Both the position numbers and the translations under genes were made by a program. Positions 51,468-60,466 of a stretch of DNA of 64,000 nt are shown here, in pieces. The notes below the pieces were generated by a model. That model ran no database searches. It saw only the letters and a list, made by a program, of their open reading frames with translations, and was not told the DNA's origin. Every line of letters starts with the position of its first letter. Positions within the stretch are counted from its first letter, which is position 1. Origin of the DNA: Kiritimatiellia bacterium (lineage in GTDB: Bacteria; Verrucomicrobiota; Kiritimatiellia; CAIQIC01; JAGNIJ01); the NCBI GenBank assembly GCA_018001225.1, contig JAGNIJ010000001.1, positions 91,384 to 155,383 of the forward strand, in the 5' to 3' direction.

Positions 51468-52432
51468 GGTGCGCCTCCTTCCAGGCGGGCGCGGTGTTCG
51501 GCGAAGGGCGGCTCGCGCAGCAGGACTTCGGCCTGATCCGCATCGAGCCGCTTCACCGTCTCGACCCAGAACCTGTGCGCCTCGTCGAGCCGGCCCTGCC
51601 GGAGGGCGACGCGCGTTGACGCCAGCCAGGCCTCGGGGACGCCGGGCTGGCACTCGCGCCACTGCGCGGCGACCTGCGCGGCGCGGTCCAGCCGGCCGGC
51701 GGCCTCCGCGAGCCGGATGGCGTTACCCATCAGGTACGCGTCGTTCTCATGGCCGTCCAGGAACGGAGCCAGCGCGTCGTGGGCCGGGCCCGGGAGGTCG
51801 AGGCCTTCGAGGGTGACGGCCAGGTTGTTGGCGACGAGAAAGTTGGTGGGATGGAGTTCGGCGAAAACCAGCCAGCGCATCGCCTGGGCGGCCGGCTCGC
51901 CGCCAAGCCGGCCGAACGTGCACAGGTTCTCCAGCAGTTTGGCGTTACACGGGAACCGTACCAGCAAGCGGCGGACATCCAGTTCCGCGCGCAGCAGGTT
52001 GTTGGATCGGACGTTTTCGAGCATGGCGTCGAGCCCCTCCGCGTAGAAGGCCTGGTCCTCCTCGGAGGAGGGGGCGGCCCGGCTCCGCGCGATCGCGGGC
52101 AGTTCGCGATCCAGGGTGTCTTTCCAGGCCGGCCATGAGGGTTCCAGGAGCTGCCCGTAGAGAGCCGCGCCCGCGGCCAGCACGGGCTCCCCGGCGCCGG
52201 CGTAGTACGTCCGCAGCTGCTCGACGGCGTCGGCCGATTTCGGATCGACCCGCAGCGCGTCGCGGTAGAGCGCCTCTTCGACGGCGCCCGCGCCGGCCAA
52301 CTGCGCGCCGCGCGCCAGCAGGTGATCCTGCCAGACGGCGTCCACCCATTCCCGTGTCCAGGGTTTCAGTTCCGCCGCGGCCGCCGCCGCCGCGAACAGG
52401 CCCGCCCACAGGAGCATGATCCACCCGCGCAT
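51464..52432 (-). CDS. Secreted TPR-like protein
   Basis: 322 residues from ATG 52432, with signal peptide MRGWIMLLWAGLFAAAAAAA. Helical repeat pairs follow (AVEEALYRDALRVDPKSADA, LRAELDVRRLLVRFPCNAKL, PTNFLVANNLAVTLEGLDL, GVPEAWLASTRVALRQGRLD). It is first in the three-gene operon. Function unknown; sequence divergence from the second TPR gene shows they are not recent duplicates. Confidence 0.68.
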   Translation of the reverse strand: MRGWIMLLWAGLFAAAAAAAELKPWTREWVDAVWQDHLLARGAQLAGAGAVEEALYRDALRVDPKSADAVEQLRTYYAGAGEPVLAAGAALYGQLLEPSWPAWKDTLDRELPAIARSRAAPSSEEDQAFYAEGLDAMLENVRSNNLLRAELDVRRLLVRFPCNAKLLENLCTFGRLGGEPAAQAMRWLVFAELHPTNFLVANNLAVTLEGLDLPGPAHDALAPFLDGHENDAYLMGNAIRLAEAAGRLDRAAQVAAQWRECQPGVPEAWLASTRVALRQGRLDEAHRFWVETVKRLDADQAEVLLREPPFAEHRARLEGGAP

Positions 52433-52497
52433 GCGCGCATACTCGACCGACTCGGGCTGTGTGTCAAGCGGGCGAAAGGGGGGGGGCGCGCCGCGCG

Positions 52498-54663
52498 TCA
52501 GGGCAGGAGCACGCGGCAGCGGAACATCGCGTTGGAATCCGCATAGCCCCAGTACCACGAGACGGGGCCTCCCGTCCCGGGCTTGTCGGTGAACCGCCCC
52601 CCCCAGGTGCCCGAGCCGGCCCGCGGGACGTCCTCCAGCCGGTACGAGCGCGTGGCGGCGGTCTGGACGTCGACCCGGATCGCGCCGCTGTCGGGCGCGA
52701 TGCCGACGAACCGGGGGTAGTCGGTCGCGTCGTTCGGGTCGGTGTCGGCGATGAACTCCTCCAGGTTGGGAATCGTGTCGGTATCGCCGTGCCCGGCCGG
52801 GTCGCCGCCGGTCGCCGATCCGAAGTTCGCGTACTCCCACCCGTCGGGCATGCCGTCCCCGTCGGAATCCACCATGAGATAGCGCGAGAACTCCGACGTT
52901 TCCTGGCGCAGCGTGTGGCGCGCGGTGGCCGTGACGAAGCTGGGCGGCGGCGTGGGCGTGGGGAGGACGCTGTTGGTGAATCCGGCCATGCCCGCTCCGT
53001 CTGTCACGACCGCCTGCGTGCCGAGGAGGACCTCGCCCTCGCCGTACCCCGTGGCGTCGCAGCCGCTGTTGCCGAAGAACTCGATGACGAAGGCCGTGCC
53101 GGGCGTGCTGTCCAGGTAGCCGCCGATCGCCATCGTGGCCCCGGCGTTCGAGGCCAGCGTGAGCACGGGATAGTTCTGGAGCTGGTTGGGCCCCGTGTCG
53201 GGGTCCTGGGTGTCGTTGGGGGTCCGCCCATTGTTGCCCAGGTCAATTCCGAGATCGATGTTCAGGTACAGGCTGTTCGCCGTGATCAGGTTGCTCACCG
53301 CACCGCTGTCCCACACGGACACCCCACGCGCGCCGTTATGTGCGATGACATTGCCCTCGATCCGGTTGCCGATCGCGTTGGCGCCGGATACCGAAACGCC
53401 ATCCGCCCCGTTGCCCATGATGGTGTTGCCCTCGCCCGCCCCGCTGCCTCCGACCAGGGTCCACGGCGCGCTGACTCGGATGCCATTATCCCCGTTGCCT
53501 AGGAGAGATATGCCGTCCGGGCCCAGCCCAATGTAATTACCTTGGATCCGGTTTGCCCGGCTCTCGGCCTCCGTCAACGCCACGCCACCCCCCCCGTTTC
53601 CGGAGATCACGTTCCGGTGCGCCGCGCCCGCGCCGCCGATCAGGTTGGTCGACGCGCCCTGCATGATCTGCACTCCCTGCAGACTATTCGAGACAACCGC
53701 GCCCGTGGCGCCGAGCCCGATCCAGTTGCCGCGCACGACGTTGTCGTGCGCGCGCCCCCCGATCAGGCGCATCCCCCAGGTATTACCGGAAATCAGGTTG
53801 CGCTCCGCCGCGACCAGGCCCCCGATGGTATGTCTGGCGCCCTCGATCACAATACCGACGACGTTGCTTATGGCCGCCGTGCCGCTCACGTCCGTGCCGA
53901 TGTAGTTGCCGATCACCGTCGTATTGCTGGCCCACTGCACAAGGTACACGCCGAAACTTCTGTTGCCGCTGATGACATTGCCCTCGCCCGCGGCGGCCCC
54001 CCCGATGAGGTTGCTCTGGCCGCTCAACACCTGCACGCCGTGATCGTTGGGCTGCGCCGTCAGCCCATCCGTCCCGACCAGGTTCCCGAGCACCAGGTTG
54101 TGATCGCCGGATAAATAGACGCCGGCGTTCCCGTTGGACGTGATCACGTTGCGCAGCAGGGGCCCCGCGCCGCCGATGACACAGCGGCGAGAGGTTTCCA
54201 GGATAATGCCGTTGACCGTGTTGCTCGAGATCCGGCAGTTTTCCACCCGGGTGGAAAGCCCCCTCCGCAGGGTGATCCCGTTTCCGCTCCACTTCGAGAT
54301 ATTCAGCGCGCGGACGACCGCCGAGGTCGAGTCGCTGATCAAAAGCCCGTCGGCCGCGCCCGCGAGGCTACCTTCGATCGTCACGAGCGGCGTCCCGGCG
54401 AACCCGGGCTGGGTCGTCCCGTCAATGATCAGGCCGCTGCTGTAGCTCGTCGGCAGCGCCGAGGCCGGCTGAATCCGGTACGGGGCCGCCAGGTTGAACT
54501 CGATGGTATCCGCGCCCGGGTTGGTGTTGGCCGCCGTGATCGCCCAGCGCAAGGTGCCCCCACCGCTGTCGGCGCTGCTGGTCACCGTGTACGTCGCGCC
54601 GGCGGCGAGACCCGGCAGGCCAAGGATGAAACAAGCGACAATGATTCTGTGCCGGGTGCGCAT
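52498..54663 (-). CDS. Secreted right-handed beta-helix protein
   Basis: 721 residues from ATG 54663 (GGAGGG upstream), with signal peptide ending GLAAGA. The start YTVTSSADSGGGTLRWAITA resembles CSLREA/Ig-like repeats. Then many parallel beta-helix coils follow, each with N/G-rich turns (NLISGNTWGMRL, NVVRGNWIGLGATG, NLIGGAGAAHRNVISGNGG). A calcium-binding DSDGDGMPDGWEY and a terminal beta domain (SYRLEDVP...) end the protein. Such proteins are often polysaccharide lyases or surface adhesins; catalytic residues are not evident. Confidence 0.78.
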   Translation of the reverse strand: MRTRHRIIVACFILGLPGLAAGATYTVTSSADSGGGTLRWAITAANTNPGADTIEFNLAAPYRIQPASALPTSYSSGLIIDGTTQPGFAGTPLVTIEGSLAGAADGLLISDSTSAVVRALNISKWSGNGITLRRGLSTRVENCRISSNTVNGIILETSRRCVIGGAGPLLRNVITSNGNAGVYLSGDHNLVLGNLVGTDGLTAQPNDHGVQVLSGQSNLIGGAAAGEGNVISGNRSFGVYLVQWASNTTVIGNYIGTDVSGTAAISNVVGIVIEGARHTIGGLVAAERNLISGNTWGMRLIGGRAHDNVVRGNWIGLGATGAVVSNSLQGVQIMQGASTNLIGGAGAAHRNVISGNGGGGVALTEAESRANRIQGNYIGLGPDGISLLGNGDNGIRVSAPWTLVGGSGAGEGNTIMGNGADGVSVSGANAIGNRIEGNVIAHNGARGVSVWDSGAVSNLITANSLYLNIDLGIDLGNNGRTPNDTQDPDTGPNQLQNYPVLTLASNAGATMAIGGYLDSTPGTAFVIEFFGNSGCDATGYGEGEVLLGTQAVVTDGAGMAGFTNSVLPTPTPPPSFVTATARHTLRQETSEFSRYLMVDSDGDGMPDGWEYANFGSATGGDPAGHGDTDTIPNLEEFIADTDPNDATDYPRFVGIAPDSGAIRVDVQTAATRSYRLEDVPRAGSGTWGGRFTDKPGTGGPVSWYWGYADSNAMFRCRVLLP

Positions 54664-54886
54664 GAGGCCCTCCTCGATATTGGTCGCAGGTTGCCGTGAA
54701 AATATCTCATGCGTTCTCCGCCGGCAAGCACGCGGCCATGGGAAGGCGTTGCCGGGCGTCGGCAAGCGACGCCCCCCTCGTGTTTGGCCCTTCTCTCATC
54801 CTGCGATGGCGTAAAGGACGGATGATTCGAGATCGTGAGGATTTTATGAGACTTCTGGGCACGAGGGATTCCGGGCGTGAAGTCGC
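54664..54886. other. Intergenic leader and IS border region
   Basis: Between the beta-helix gene and the decayed transposase. Palindromic GCGTTGCCGGGCGTCGGCAAGCG-like sequence occurs near 54747-54769. No gene recognised. Confidence 0.4.
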
Positions 54887-55715
54887 CTAACCCGGGGTGA
54901 AAGACACGAGACCAGAGCTCGCAGCGCAGTTGGTTGATCGCGGCGGCTGTTGTGATGTGAGGGGTTGATCGTGAGCGACGCCAAGCCGGAGGAGGCAAGG
55001 TGGGTGCGAACTGGCTGCGGCCATCAGGAGCATGGCGAAAGCGGCGTCCGCCGCGGCCGGGACATGCTGAACGGAGTGGGGATTGCGCACACGGGCTTGG
55101 CCGACGCCCAGCAGCGTCTTTTCGTCGCGGACGTTGACTTCGATCCCCCAGCGCCACAGGTACGCCTGCAACACCTGCTGGAGTGGAAGAGCGGCATCGG
55201 TGCAGATCATACCAAATCCGGGTGAATGCGGGTAGATTTCGGGCTCGCAGGAGCTCGCCCCTCCATGATTCCTTCCACTGGAGGGCGGAGCTCTGCGACG
55301 CCGTTCGTACCGCCTCTCACCCGTACCTGGTATGAGCCCATACGAAGTTGACTTGGAATGGAGCCCCCAACGGATCCGGCCGCCACGCGGTGGCCGGGAT
55401 CTTGTGTCCGCGTTTGCGCAGGATCGAGTCGTCCAAGGCCACCACCAAAGGATGGCCTTCCGGCAACGACTCTTCCGCGGCTCGTCGGACCGCGTCGAGC
55501 AACCGACTCGGGTCTACGCGATTCCGGCCATACAGCCGATACGCCGCGGACCCATCCCGGAACGGTTGCCCCGTGGTGGACAACAAACCGGTCAGGGTAT
55601 GTTCACCCAGACACACCCACTGCGCCAGCAAGTGCGAGTGCAGCCGATCCCGGCGGCGTTCTTGAGCGCAGACCGGTCCGGCTTCGGCCAGCAACTGGTC
55701 AAAGGCGTCCATCAA
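54887..55715 (-). pseudogene. Decayed DDE (IS4-like) transposase interrupted by MITE
   Basis: The N-terminal part (55334-55715, starting MMDAFDQLLAEAGPVCAQ) contains the first catalytic Asp in LVVALDDSILRKRGHKIP. The C-terminal part (54887-55208) contains the catalytic Glu in YLWRWGIEVNVRDEKTLLGV. The middle, including the second Asp, is missing, and in its place sits the 125-bp repeat element. In addition, the C-terminal part has no start of its own. The element is therefore dead. The upstream ATG overlaps the end of a 60-codon AbrB-like reading frame. Confidence 0.75.
55209..55333. mobile_element. 125-bp MITE-like element, copy B
   Basis: Inverted relative to copy A at 32734-32858 and differing at two positions (G/A in CCGGGTG and T/G in TTCCTTCC). 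Imperfect terminal inverted repeats begin ATACCA, and the internal REP pair is as in the RAYT repeats. It replaces the central third of the transposase gene. Confidence 0.75.
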
Positions 55716-55913
55716 TGGGAGGACTTTTTTTTACTGTCGATCGGGATCGCCGGCGCGTTGCGCCGCCGCAGGATCAGGACCTGGCGGTTGTCGATGATCC
55801 ACTCGCAGACTTCCCCTTTCGCGAACTGCATCGCTTGGGCAATGGGCGCTGGGAAGTTGATATACCACTGCCGGGAGTTCTTCCGATCAATCAACTGAAC
55901 TCGTGTTGGGCAT
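55712..55913 (-). pseudogene. AbrB-like accessory gene of the decayed IS (frameshifted)
   Basis: The frame SRQWYINFPAPIAQAMQFAK ... WIIDNRQVLILRR resembles SpoVT/AbrB-like accessory proteins found next to IS transposases. It lacks its own ATG. A well-placed ATG at 55913 with an AGGAGG site is one base out of frame after MPNTSS, so a one-base shift probably inactivated it. Its end overlaps the transposase start (ATGA). Confidence 0.55.
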
Positions 55914-56031
55914 CCGTTCGTAGGAGCCTCCTTTCAGGTATCTATGTATATAACTAGATAACCCGATGCAAGAAAAAAGGTCAAACAACGCCGTTTTCAT
56001 CCCCCCGACTAGAAAAGAGCCAAACACGAGT

Positions 56032-56050
56032 TTCACGCGCAACGCGTGAA
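56032..56050. repeat. Perfect hairpin TTCACGCG-CAA-CGCGTGAA
   Basis: An 8-bp stem with a 3-base loop, 85 bp downstream of the tRNA-Leu gene on the minus strand. It may help tRNA transcript processing; no T-run follows immediately. Confidence 0.45.
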
Positions 56051-56134
56051 CTACAAACAGGCCCCGGCCGTTTAACCGGACAGCCGTGAAAAAAACAACG
56101 AAATATCGAGAATAATAGGCTAATCATGTATGGG

Positions 56135-56215
56135 TGCTCGGGGGGGGACTTGAACCCCCACGGCTTGCGCCACATGCCCCTCAAACATGCGTGTCTGCCA
56201 TTCCACCACCCGAGC
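56135..56215 (-). tRNA. tRNA-Leu (anticodon GAG)
   Basis: The minus-strand cloverleaf has acceptor stem GCTCGGG/CCCGAGC, a D-arm with GGAATGGCAGACAC, anticodon stem CATGT/GCATG around loop TTGAGGG (anticodon GAG, reading CUU/CUC), a long class II variable arm (GGCGCAAGC) and T-loop TTCAAGT. The discriminator is A. The 3' CCA is not encoded intact (the next bases read CCC). The decayed insertion sequence lies directly downstream of this gene. Confidence 0.93.
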
Positions 56216-56299
56216 CCTTGGAGGGGATGATGGATACCGTACCCGGCCGCAGGATGCCGCGCAAGAGCAATCAGCAGGCGGATTGAAGGGCGGGGTGCG

Positions 56300-57634
56300 C
56301 TACGCGCCGGCCGGCTCGCGGTGCGGGTCGGGGCGGACGGACTGGATATAGCTGACGCCGATCAGCGCCCGGGTGATCGCGGAATTGTCGAGCAGGTGGC
56401 GCATGTCCACGAATTCGCCGTCCTGCACGACGCGATGGATCTCGTCCTCGAGGTCCGTCGGCCGGTCGGGGAACGGCTGCTCCTTGAAAAGGACGGCATG
56501 GTTGTGCAGGAGCTCGGTCCGGGCGCCGATGTTGGCGGGGTGCAGGTAGAAGGCCTTGTTCAGCTCCGCGGCGTCGAACGCGTCCAGCGAACCGGTCAGG
56601 TCCGCGCCGACCCCGCACATGAGCATGGTCACGTTCCGGTGCCGGGGCTCGCGGTCGCACGCCATCCAATCGCCGATATTTGAGGGATCGGTGATCAGTC
56701 CTCCGTTGGCCGGGGCAAGCGGGGCCACGGGCGAGCGCAGCACGCCTGACCCGTACACGGCGACGGCCTGCGCCCGCAGCGCCAAGCCCAGGAGCCCCTT
56801 GAAATCCGGCCGGCGGCGGCGGGCGAGCTGGAACAGGGCGCGGTACAGCTGCGAAATCGTCGCGCCCGCGGCGTCCCGGCTTTCGAAGACTATGAACTCG
56901 TCGAACCCGCCGGCGAGGGAGATGTTGTAGCCGGTGCGGATCATGACGTGGCCCTTATCCGCCTTGGGGATCAGGAAATCCGGCGTGTCGTGCCCGTCGG
57001 TCGGCAGCCAGACCATCGTGCCGCCGATGGTGATCATTTCGCCCATGATTTCGAAGAAATCCTCGGGAGCGCGGCCGAGTCCGCCGAGCCCGATGGAGTA
57101 TTCCGTCTCGAAGAACCGCTTGGAAAGCAGTTGGTCCGTCGTCACGCGGGCATGGAGCACATCGCGGACGTCGCCGAGCACTTCGACGGCGCCCGGGCCG
57201 CCGCCGGCGTTCATGATGCGGACCGAGCCGTGCTCCAGGGCGGCGGTTTCCAGGCGATCCCAGTTCTCCCGGTTATGCTGGCGCAGGGCGATGCGCCGCG
57301 CGCCGACGCGGGCCTTTTCCACGTTGTCGAACTGCGGCAGGACATCGGCAAAGCCCGTGACCTCCAGGACTTCCCGGCAATATTCCTGCAACCCGGCGAG
57401 CACGAGCGCCCCGCCCCGCCGCGCCAATTCCTTGTGCGTCGACAGCAGGACGCGGACGCCGGCGCTGCTGATGTAGTCCACGAGGCTCATGTCCAGCAGC
57501 AGGCAGACCGTATCGGCGACGAGGTCTTGTTTCAGGCCGGCCGCCAGCTCCCCCGAGCCGAAGGCATCCAGGCGGCCCTCCAGGATCAGGTGCAGCACCC
57601 GGTCGGCCTGCTGCGCGGTGATGTTCATCGGCAT
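56300..57634 (-). CDS. STAS-domain protein with uncharacterised C-terminal domain
   Basis: A 444-residue protein. Residues 1-105 form a STAS (anti-sigma-factor antagonist) domain: ITAQQADRVLHLILEGRLDA, then CLLLDMSLVDYISSAGVRVLL, whose Ser in the ISSAG motif is the phosphorylation site. Residues 120-444 form a large domain of unknown type (FFETEYSIGLGGLGRAPEDF, GGTMVWLPTDGHDTPDFLIP, FDEFIVFESRDAAG). The same C-terminal type occurs with STAS in proteins linked to phosphatase signalling, but I could not place it. The domain pairing suggests partner-switching regulation. Monocistronic on the minus strand, behind the tRNA. Confidence 0.7.
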   Translation of the reverse strand: MPMNITAQQADRVLHLILEGRLDAFGSGELAAGLKQDLVADTVCLLLDMSLVDYISSAGVRVLLSTHKELARRGGALVLAGLQEYCREVLEVTGFADVLPQFDNVEKARVGARRIALRQHNRENWDRLETAALEHGSVRIMNAGGGPGAVEVLGDVRDVLHARVTTDQLLSKRFFETEYSIGLGGLGRAPEDFFEIMGEMITIGGTMVWLPTDGHDTPDFLIPKADKGHVMIRTGYNISLAGGFDEFIVFESRDAAGATISQLYRALFQLARRRRPDFKGLLGLALRAQAVAVYGSGVLRSPVAPLAPANGGLITDPSNIGDWMACDREPRHRNVTMLMCGVGADLTGSLDAFDAAELNKAFYLHPANIGARTELLHNHAVLFKEQPFPDRPTDLEDEIHRVVQDGEFVDMRHLLDNSAITRALIGVSYIQSVRPDPHREPAGA

Positions 57635-57894
57635 TCATTCTATGACGGATTACCGCCCGCGCACAACCGGCGATTGCGCCCGTCCTGCCCTGCGGCCAGG
57701 GGCGGCCGCGGGCTACACCGAAGACCGCCTCGTCAGCGTCGGCGTAGCGCGGCCTCGCCCTCGAGGCCGGCGCATTTCCTGCGTTCGCGGGGCGGGGGCG
57801 CCCCGCCTCCACCCACTTGATTTGACGCAAAAGGCTTGCGGAGTTGGAAAGGCCTGTGGAAGACTGGCCTCCGTTCGCAGGAGCTTTCCAAACG

Positions 57895-60447
57895 ATGGGC
57901 GGATGGCTGAAAGGCGCACTGACGGGGGCCGTGCTGGTGACGGCGCTCTGGCTGCTGGCGCCCCAACGCTCGATTCGGCACGAGGACGGCGCGGTCGAGA
58001 TCACCTTCATGGGGCCGGATGGCCCGATCAAGGGCGCGCTCGAGGATTCCATCCGCGAGTTCGAGCGGTTGAGCCGTCTGCGCCACGAGACCGATCCCTC
58101 GTACCCCGTGTACCGCGTTATCTCCGGCCAGCACGCCTCGCGCAACCAGGTCGAGGACCCGACGCGGTTCATCGTCAGCGTCGCCGGCGGCATGCCGCCG
58201 GACGTGATCTTCTTCGACCGGTTCGCCATCAGCGAGTGGGCCGCGCGCGGCGCGTTCATGCCGCTGGACGACCGCCTGGCGCGCGACGAGAAGGCGTGGC
58301 AGGACTGGCAGGCGGACTCCTCCCGGCCGGAGCCCTGGCCCGGTGCCCTCGAGGAGCCGCCGCGCGCAAAGGGCGCGTCGCCTCTCGCCGCGGTTGTGCC
58401 CATTCGCCAGGCGGATTTCTTCCCGGCCTGCTGGGACGAGGCGGTATATCGCAATCCGCTGACGGGCGAGCAGGGGACGTACGGCATCCCGAACAACGCG
58501 GACAACCGCGTGCTGCTCTACAATAAGGACATCCTCATCCGCCACGGCTACACCAACGAGCTCGGCGAGGCGCAGCCGCCCCGCACGTGGGAGGAACTCG
58601 AGGCCATGGCGATCGCGATGACCGAGCGCGACGCGGCCGGCAAGATCAAGACCATCGGCTTCATCCCGAACTACGGCAACTCGTGGCTCTACCTCTACGG
58701 CTGGCAGGCCGGCGGCGAGTTCATGAGCGCCGACGGGAAAACCTGCACACTGAACCATCCGCGGGTCGCCGAGGCGCTGGATTTCATGACGCGCATCTAC
58801 GACCGGCTCGGCGGCGCGAGCGACGTCTACGCCTTCCAGACCACCTTCCAGGGCGACGCGCTGGACCCGTTCATCCAGGGCAAGGTCGCGATGAAGATCG
58901 ACGGCGTCTGGATTTTGAGCTCGCTGGCCTTCTACGGCCGCGATCTCAACTTTGGCTCCGCGCCTCCGCCGATGCCGAAGCGCGAGCTGGACGCCGGCCG
59001 GGCGCCGATCTCATGGCTCGCGGGCTGGGCCTACGCGATTCCCTCGACCGCCCGCCAGCCGGACGGCGCGTGGGAGCTGATCCGCTACCTCGTCAGCCAG
59101 CGTTCGCTCGCGATCATGCTGGAGAGCGAGTACTTCACCTACGCCAGCCAGGGCCGGCCCTACGTGCCGCGCCAGTACCCGAACCGCGCGCAGAACGAGT
59201 ACGCGTTCGAGCGGTACGTGCAGAACAACCCGAACATGGAGCCGAAGTTCAAGGCGGCCATGAAGCAGTTCAACGACCTGCTCACGAACTCCCGCTACCG
59301 GCCCGTGACGCCCGTGGGCCAGAAGCTGTGGAACGCCCAGATCTGGGCGATGGAAGACGCCATCTTCAAAAAGAAAGGCGCGAAGGAGTCGCTGGATTAC
59401 TACGCCGCCATCGTGCAGCGCGACCTGAACCTGCTGCTCGACCCGCCGAAGGGCCGGCCGGTCCGGAGTTGGGCCTGGTTCTTCTGGGTCTACGGCGCGC
59501 TGGTCGTGCTGGCCGCGGTCGCGGCGTGGTGGTGGGACACGCAGCGCAAGGGGCTGGAGGGCGGGCGTACGGCCTACTTCCGCGCCGAGTGGCGCGGCGG
59601 CGTCGCCTGCGCGCTGCCGTTTCTGATCGGATTGATCGTGTTCACCGGCGGCCCGCTGCTATTCTCGATCATCATCAGCTTCTGCTCGTTCGACGTGCTG
59701 AACCCGGCGGTGTTCACGGGCCTGCGCAATTACGCCTTCATGTTGCGCGGCGACGAGCTGTTCTGGAAGTCGCTCTACAACACGGTGTTCATGGTGCTCG
59801 GCATCCCGCTGGGCATGGTCGTGGGGCTGGGCATCGCGCTGCTGCTCAACCTGAAGGTGCGGGGCGTGGCGGTCTGGCGGACGTTCTTCTACCTGCCGAG
59901 CATCGTGCCGGCGGTCGCGTCGAGCATCCTGTGGATGTGGATGTTCAATCCGCAGAGCGGCATGCTGAACGCCCTGCTGGGCGCGGTCGGGATCGAGGGC
60001 CCGAACTGGCTGCAGGACGAGCACACGAGCAAGTGGGCGCTGATTCTCATGGGCCTGTGGGGCGCCGGCGGCGGGATGATCATCTGGCTCGCGGGCCTGA
60101 AGGGCATCAGCGAAAGCTACTACGAGGCCGCGGCGATCGACGGCGCGGGGACCTGGCACAAGTTCCGGTACATCACCCTGCCGATGCTCACGCCGTATAT
60201 CTTCTTCAACCTCGTCATGGGCCTGATCGGCACGTTCCAGATCTTCACGCAGGCGTTCATCATGACCGCGGGCGGCCCGGTGAACTCGACGCTGTTCTAC
60301 GCCTACCACCTCTTCAACAACGCGTTCCGTTACCTGAACATGGGCTACGCCGCCGCCATGGCGTGGTTCCTGTTCCTCATCGTCGTCGTGCTGACGGCCG
60401 TCCAGATGAAGATTTCGAGCAAGTGGGTGCATTATGAAGGCGAGTGA
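57895..60447 (+). CDS. ABC importer: solute-binding protein fused to MalF-like permease
   Basis: 850 residues from ATG 57895 (AGGAG upstream; a TTG at 57844 is weaker). A signal-anchor helix (~5-24) leads to a family 1 sugar-binding protein (residues ~30-500; VAGGMPPDVIFFDRFAISEW and TYGIPNNADNRVLLYNKDIL). A transmembrane helix (~515-530) and a MalF-type permease follow, with the EAA loop EAAAIDGAGTWHKFRYITLP near residue 745. Tethering of the binding protein to its own permease is uncommon. The partner permease follows 19 bp later. The ATPase is not in the window. Probably imports an oligosaccharide. Confidence 0.88.
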   Translation: MGGWLKGALTGAVLVTALWLLAPQRSIRHEDGAVEITFMGPDGPIKGALEDSIREFERLSRLRHETDPSYPVYRVISGQHASRNQVEDPTRFIVSVAGGMPPDVIFFDRFAISEWAARGAFMPLDDRLARDEKAWQDWQADSSRPEPWPGALEEPPRAKGASPLAAVVPIRQADFFPACWDEAVYRNPLTGEQGTYGIPNNADNRVLLYNKDILIRHGYTNELGEAQPPRTWEELEAMAIAMTERDAAGKIKTIGFIPNYGNSWLYLYGWQAGGEFMSADGKTCTLNHPRVAEALDFMTRIYDRLGGASDVYAFQTTFQGDALDPFIQGKVAMKIDGVWILSSLAFYGRDLNFGSAPPPMPKRELDAGRAPISWLAGWAYAIPSTARQPDGAWELIRYLVSQRSLAIMLESEYFTYASQGRPYVPRQYPNRAQNEYAFERYVQNNPNMEPKFKAAMKQFNDLLTNSRYRPVTPVGQKLWNAQIWAMEDAIFKKKGAKESLDYYAAIVQRDLNLLLDPPKGRPVRSWAWFFWVYGALVVLAAVAAWWWDTQRKGLEGGRTAYFRAEWRGGVACALPFLIGLIVFTGGPLLFSIIISFCSFDVLNPAVFTGLRNYAFMLRGDELFWKSLYNTVFMVLGIPLGMVVGLGIALLLNLKVRGVAVWRTFFYLPSIVPAVASSILWMWMFNPQSGMLNALLGAVGIEGPNWLQDEHTSKWALILMGLWGAGGGMIIWLAGLKGISESYYEAAAIDGAGTWHKFRYITLPMLTPYIFFNLVMGLIGTFQIFTQAFIMTAGGPVNSTLFYAYHLFNNAFRYLNMGYAAAMAWFLFLIVVVLTAVQMKISSKWVHYEGE

Positions 60448-60466
60448 AGAGAACGATGAACGATGA

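Noticed and set aside
55209..56215. tRNA-Leu considered as an attachment site of an integrated element
   Set aside because: No integrase gene and no repeated tRNA 3' end were found in the adjoining sequence.
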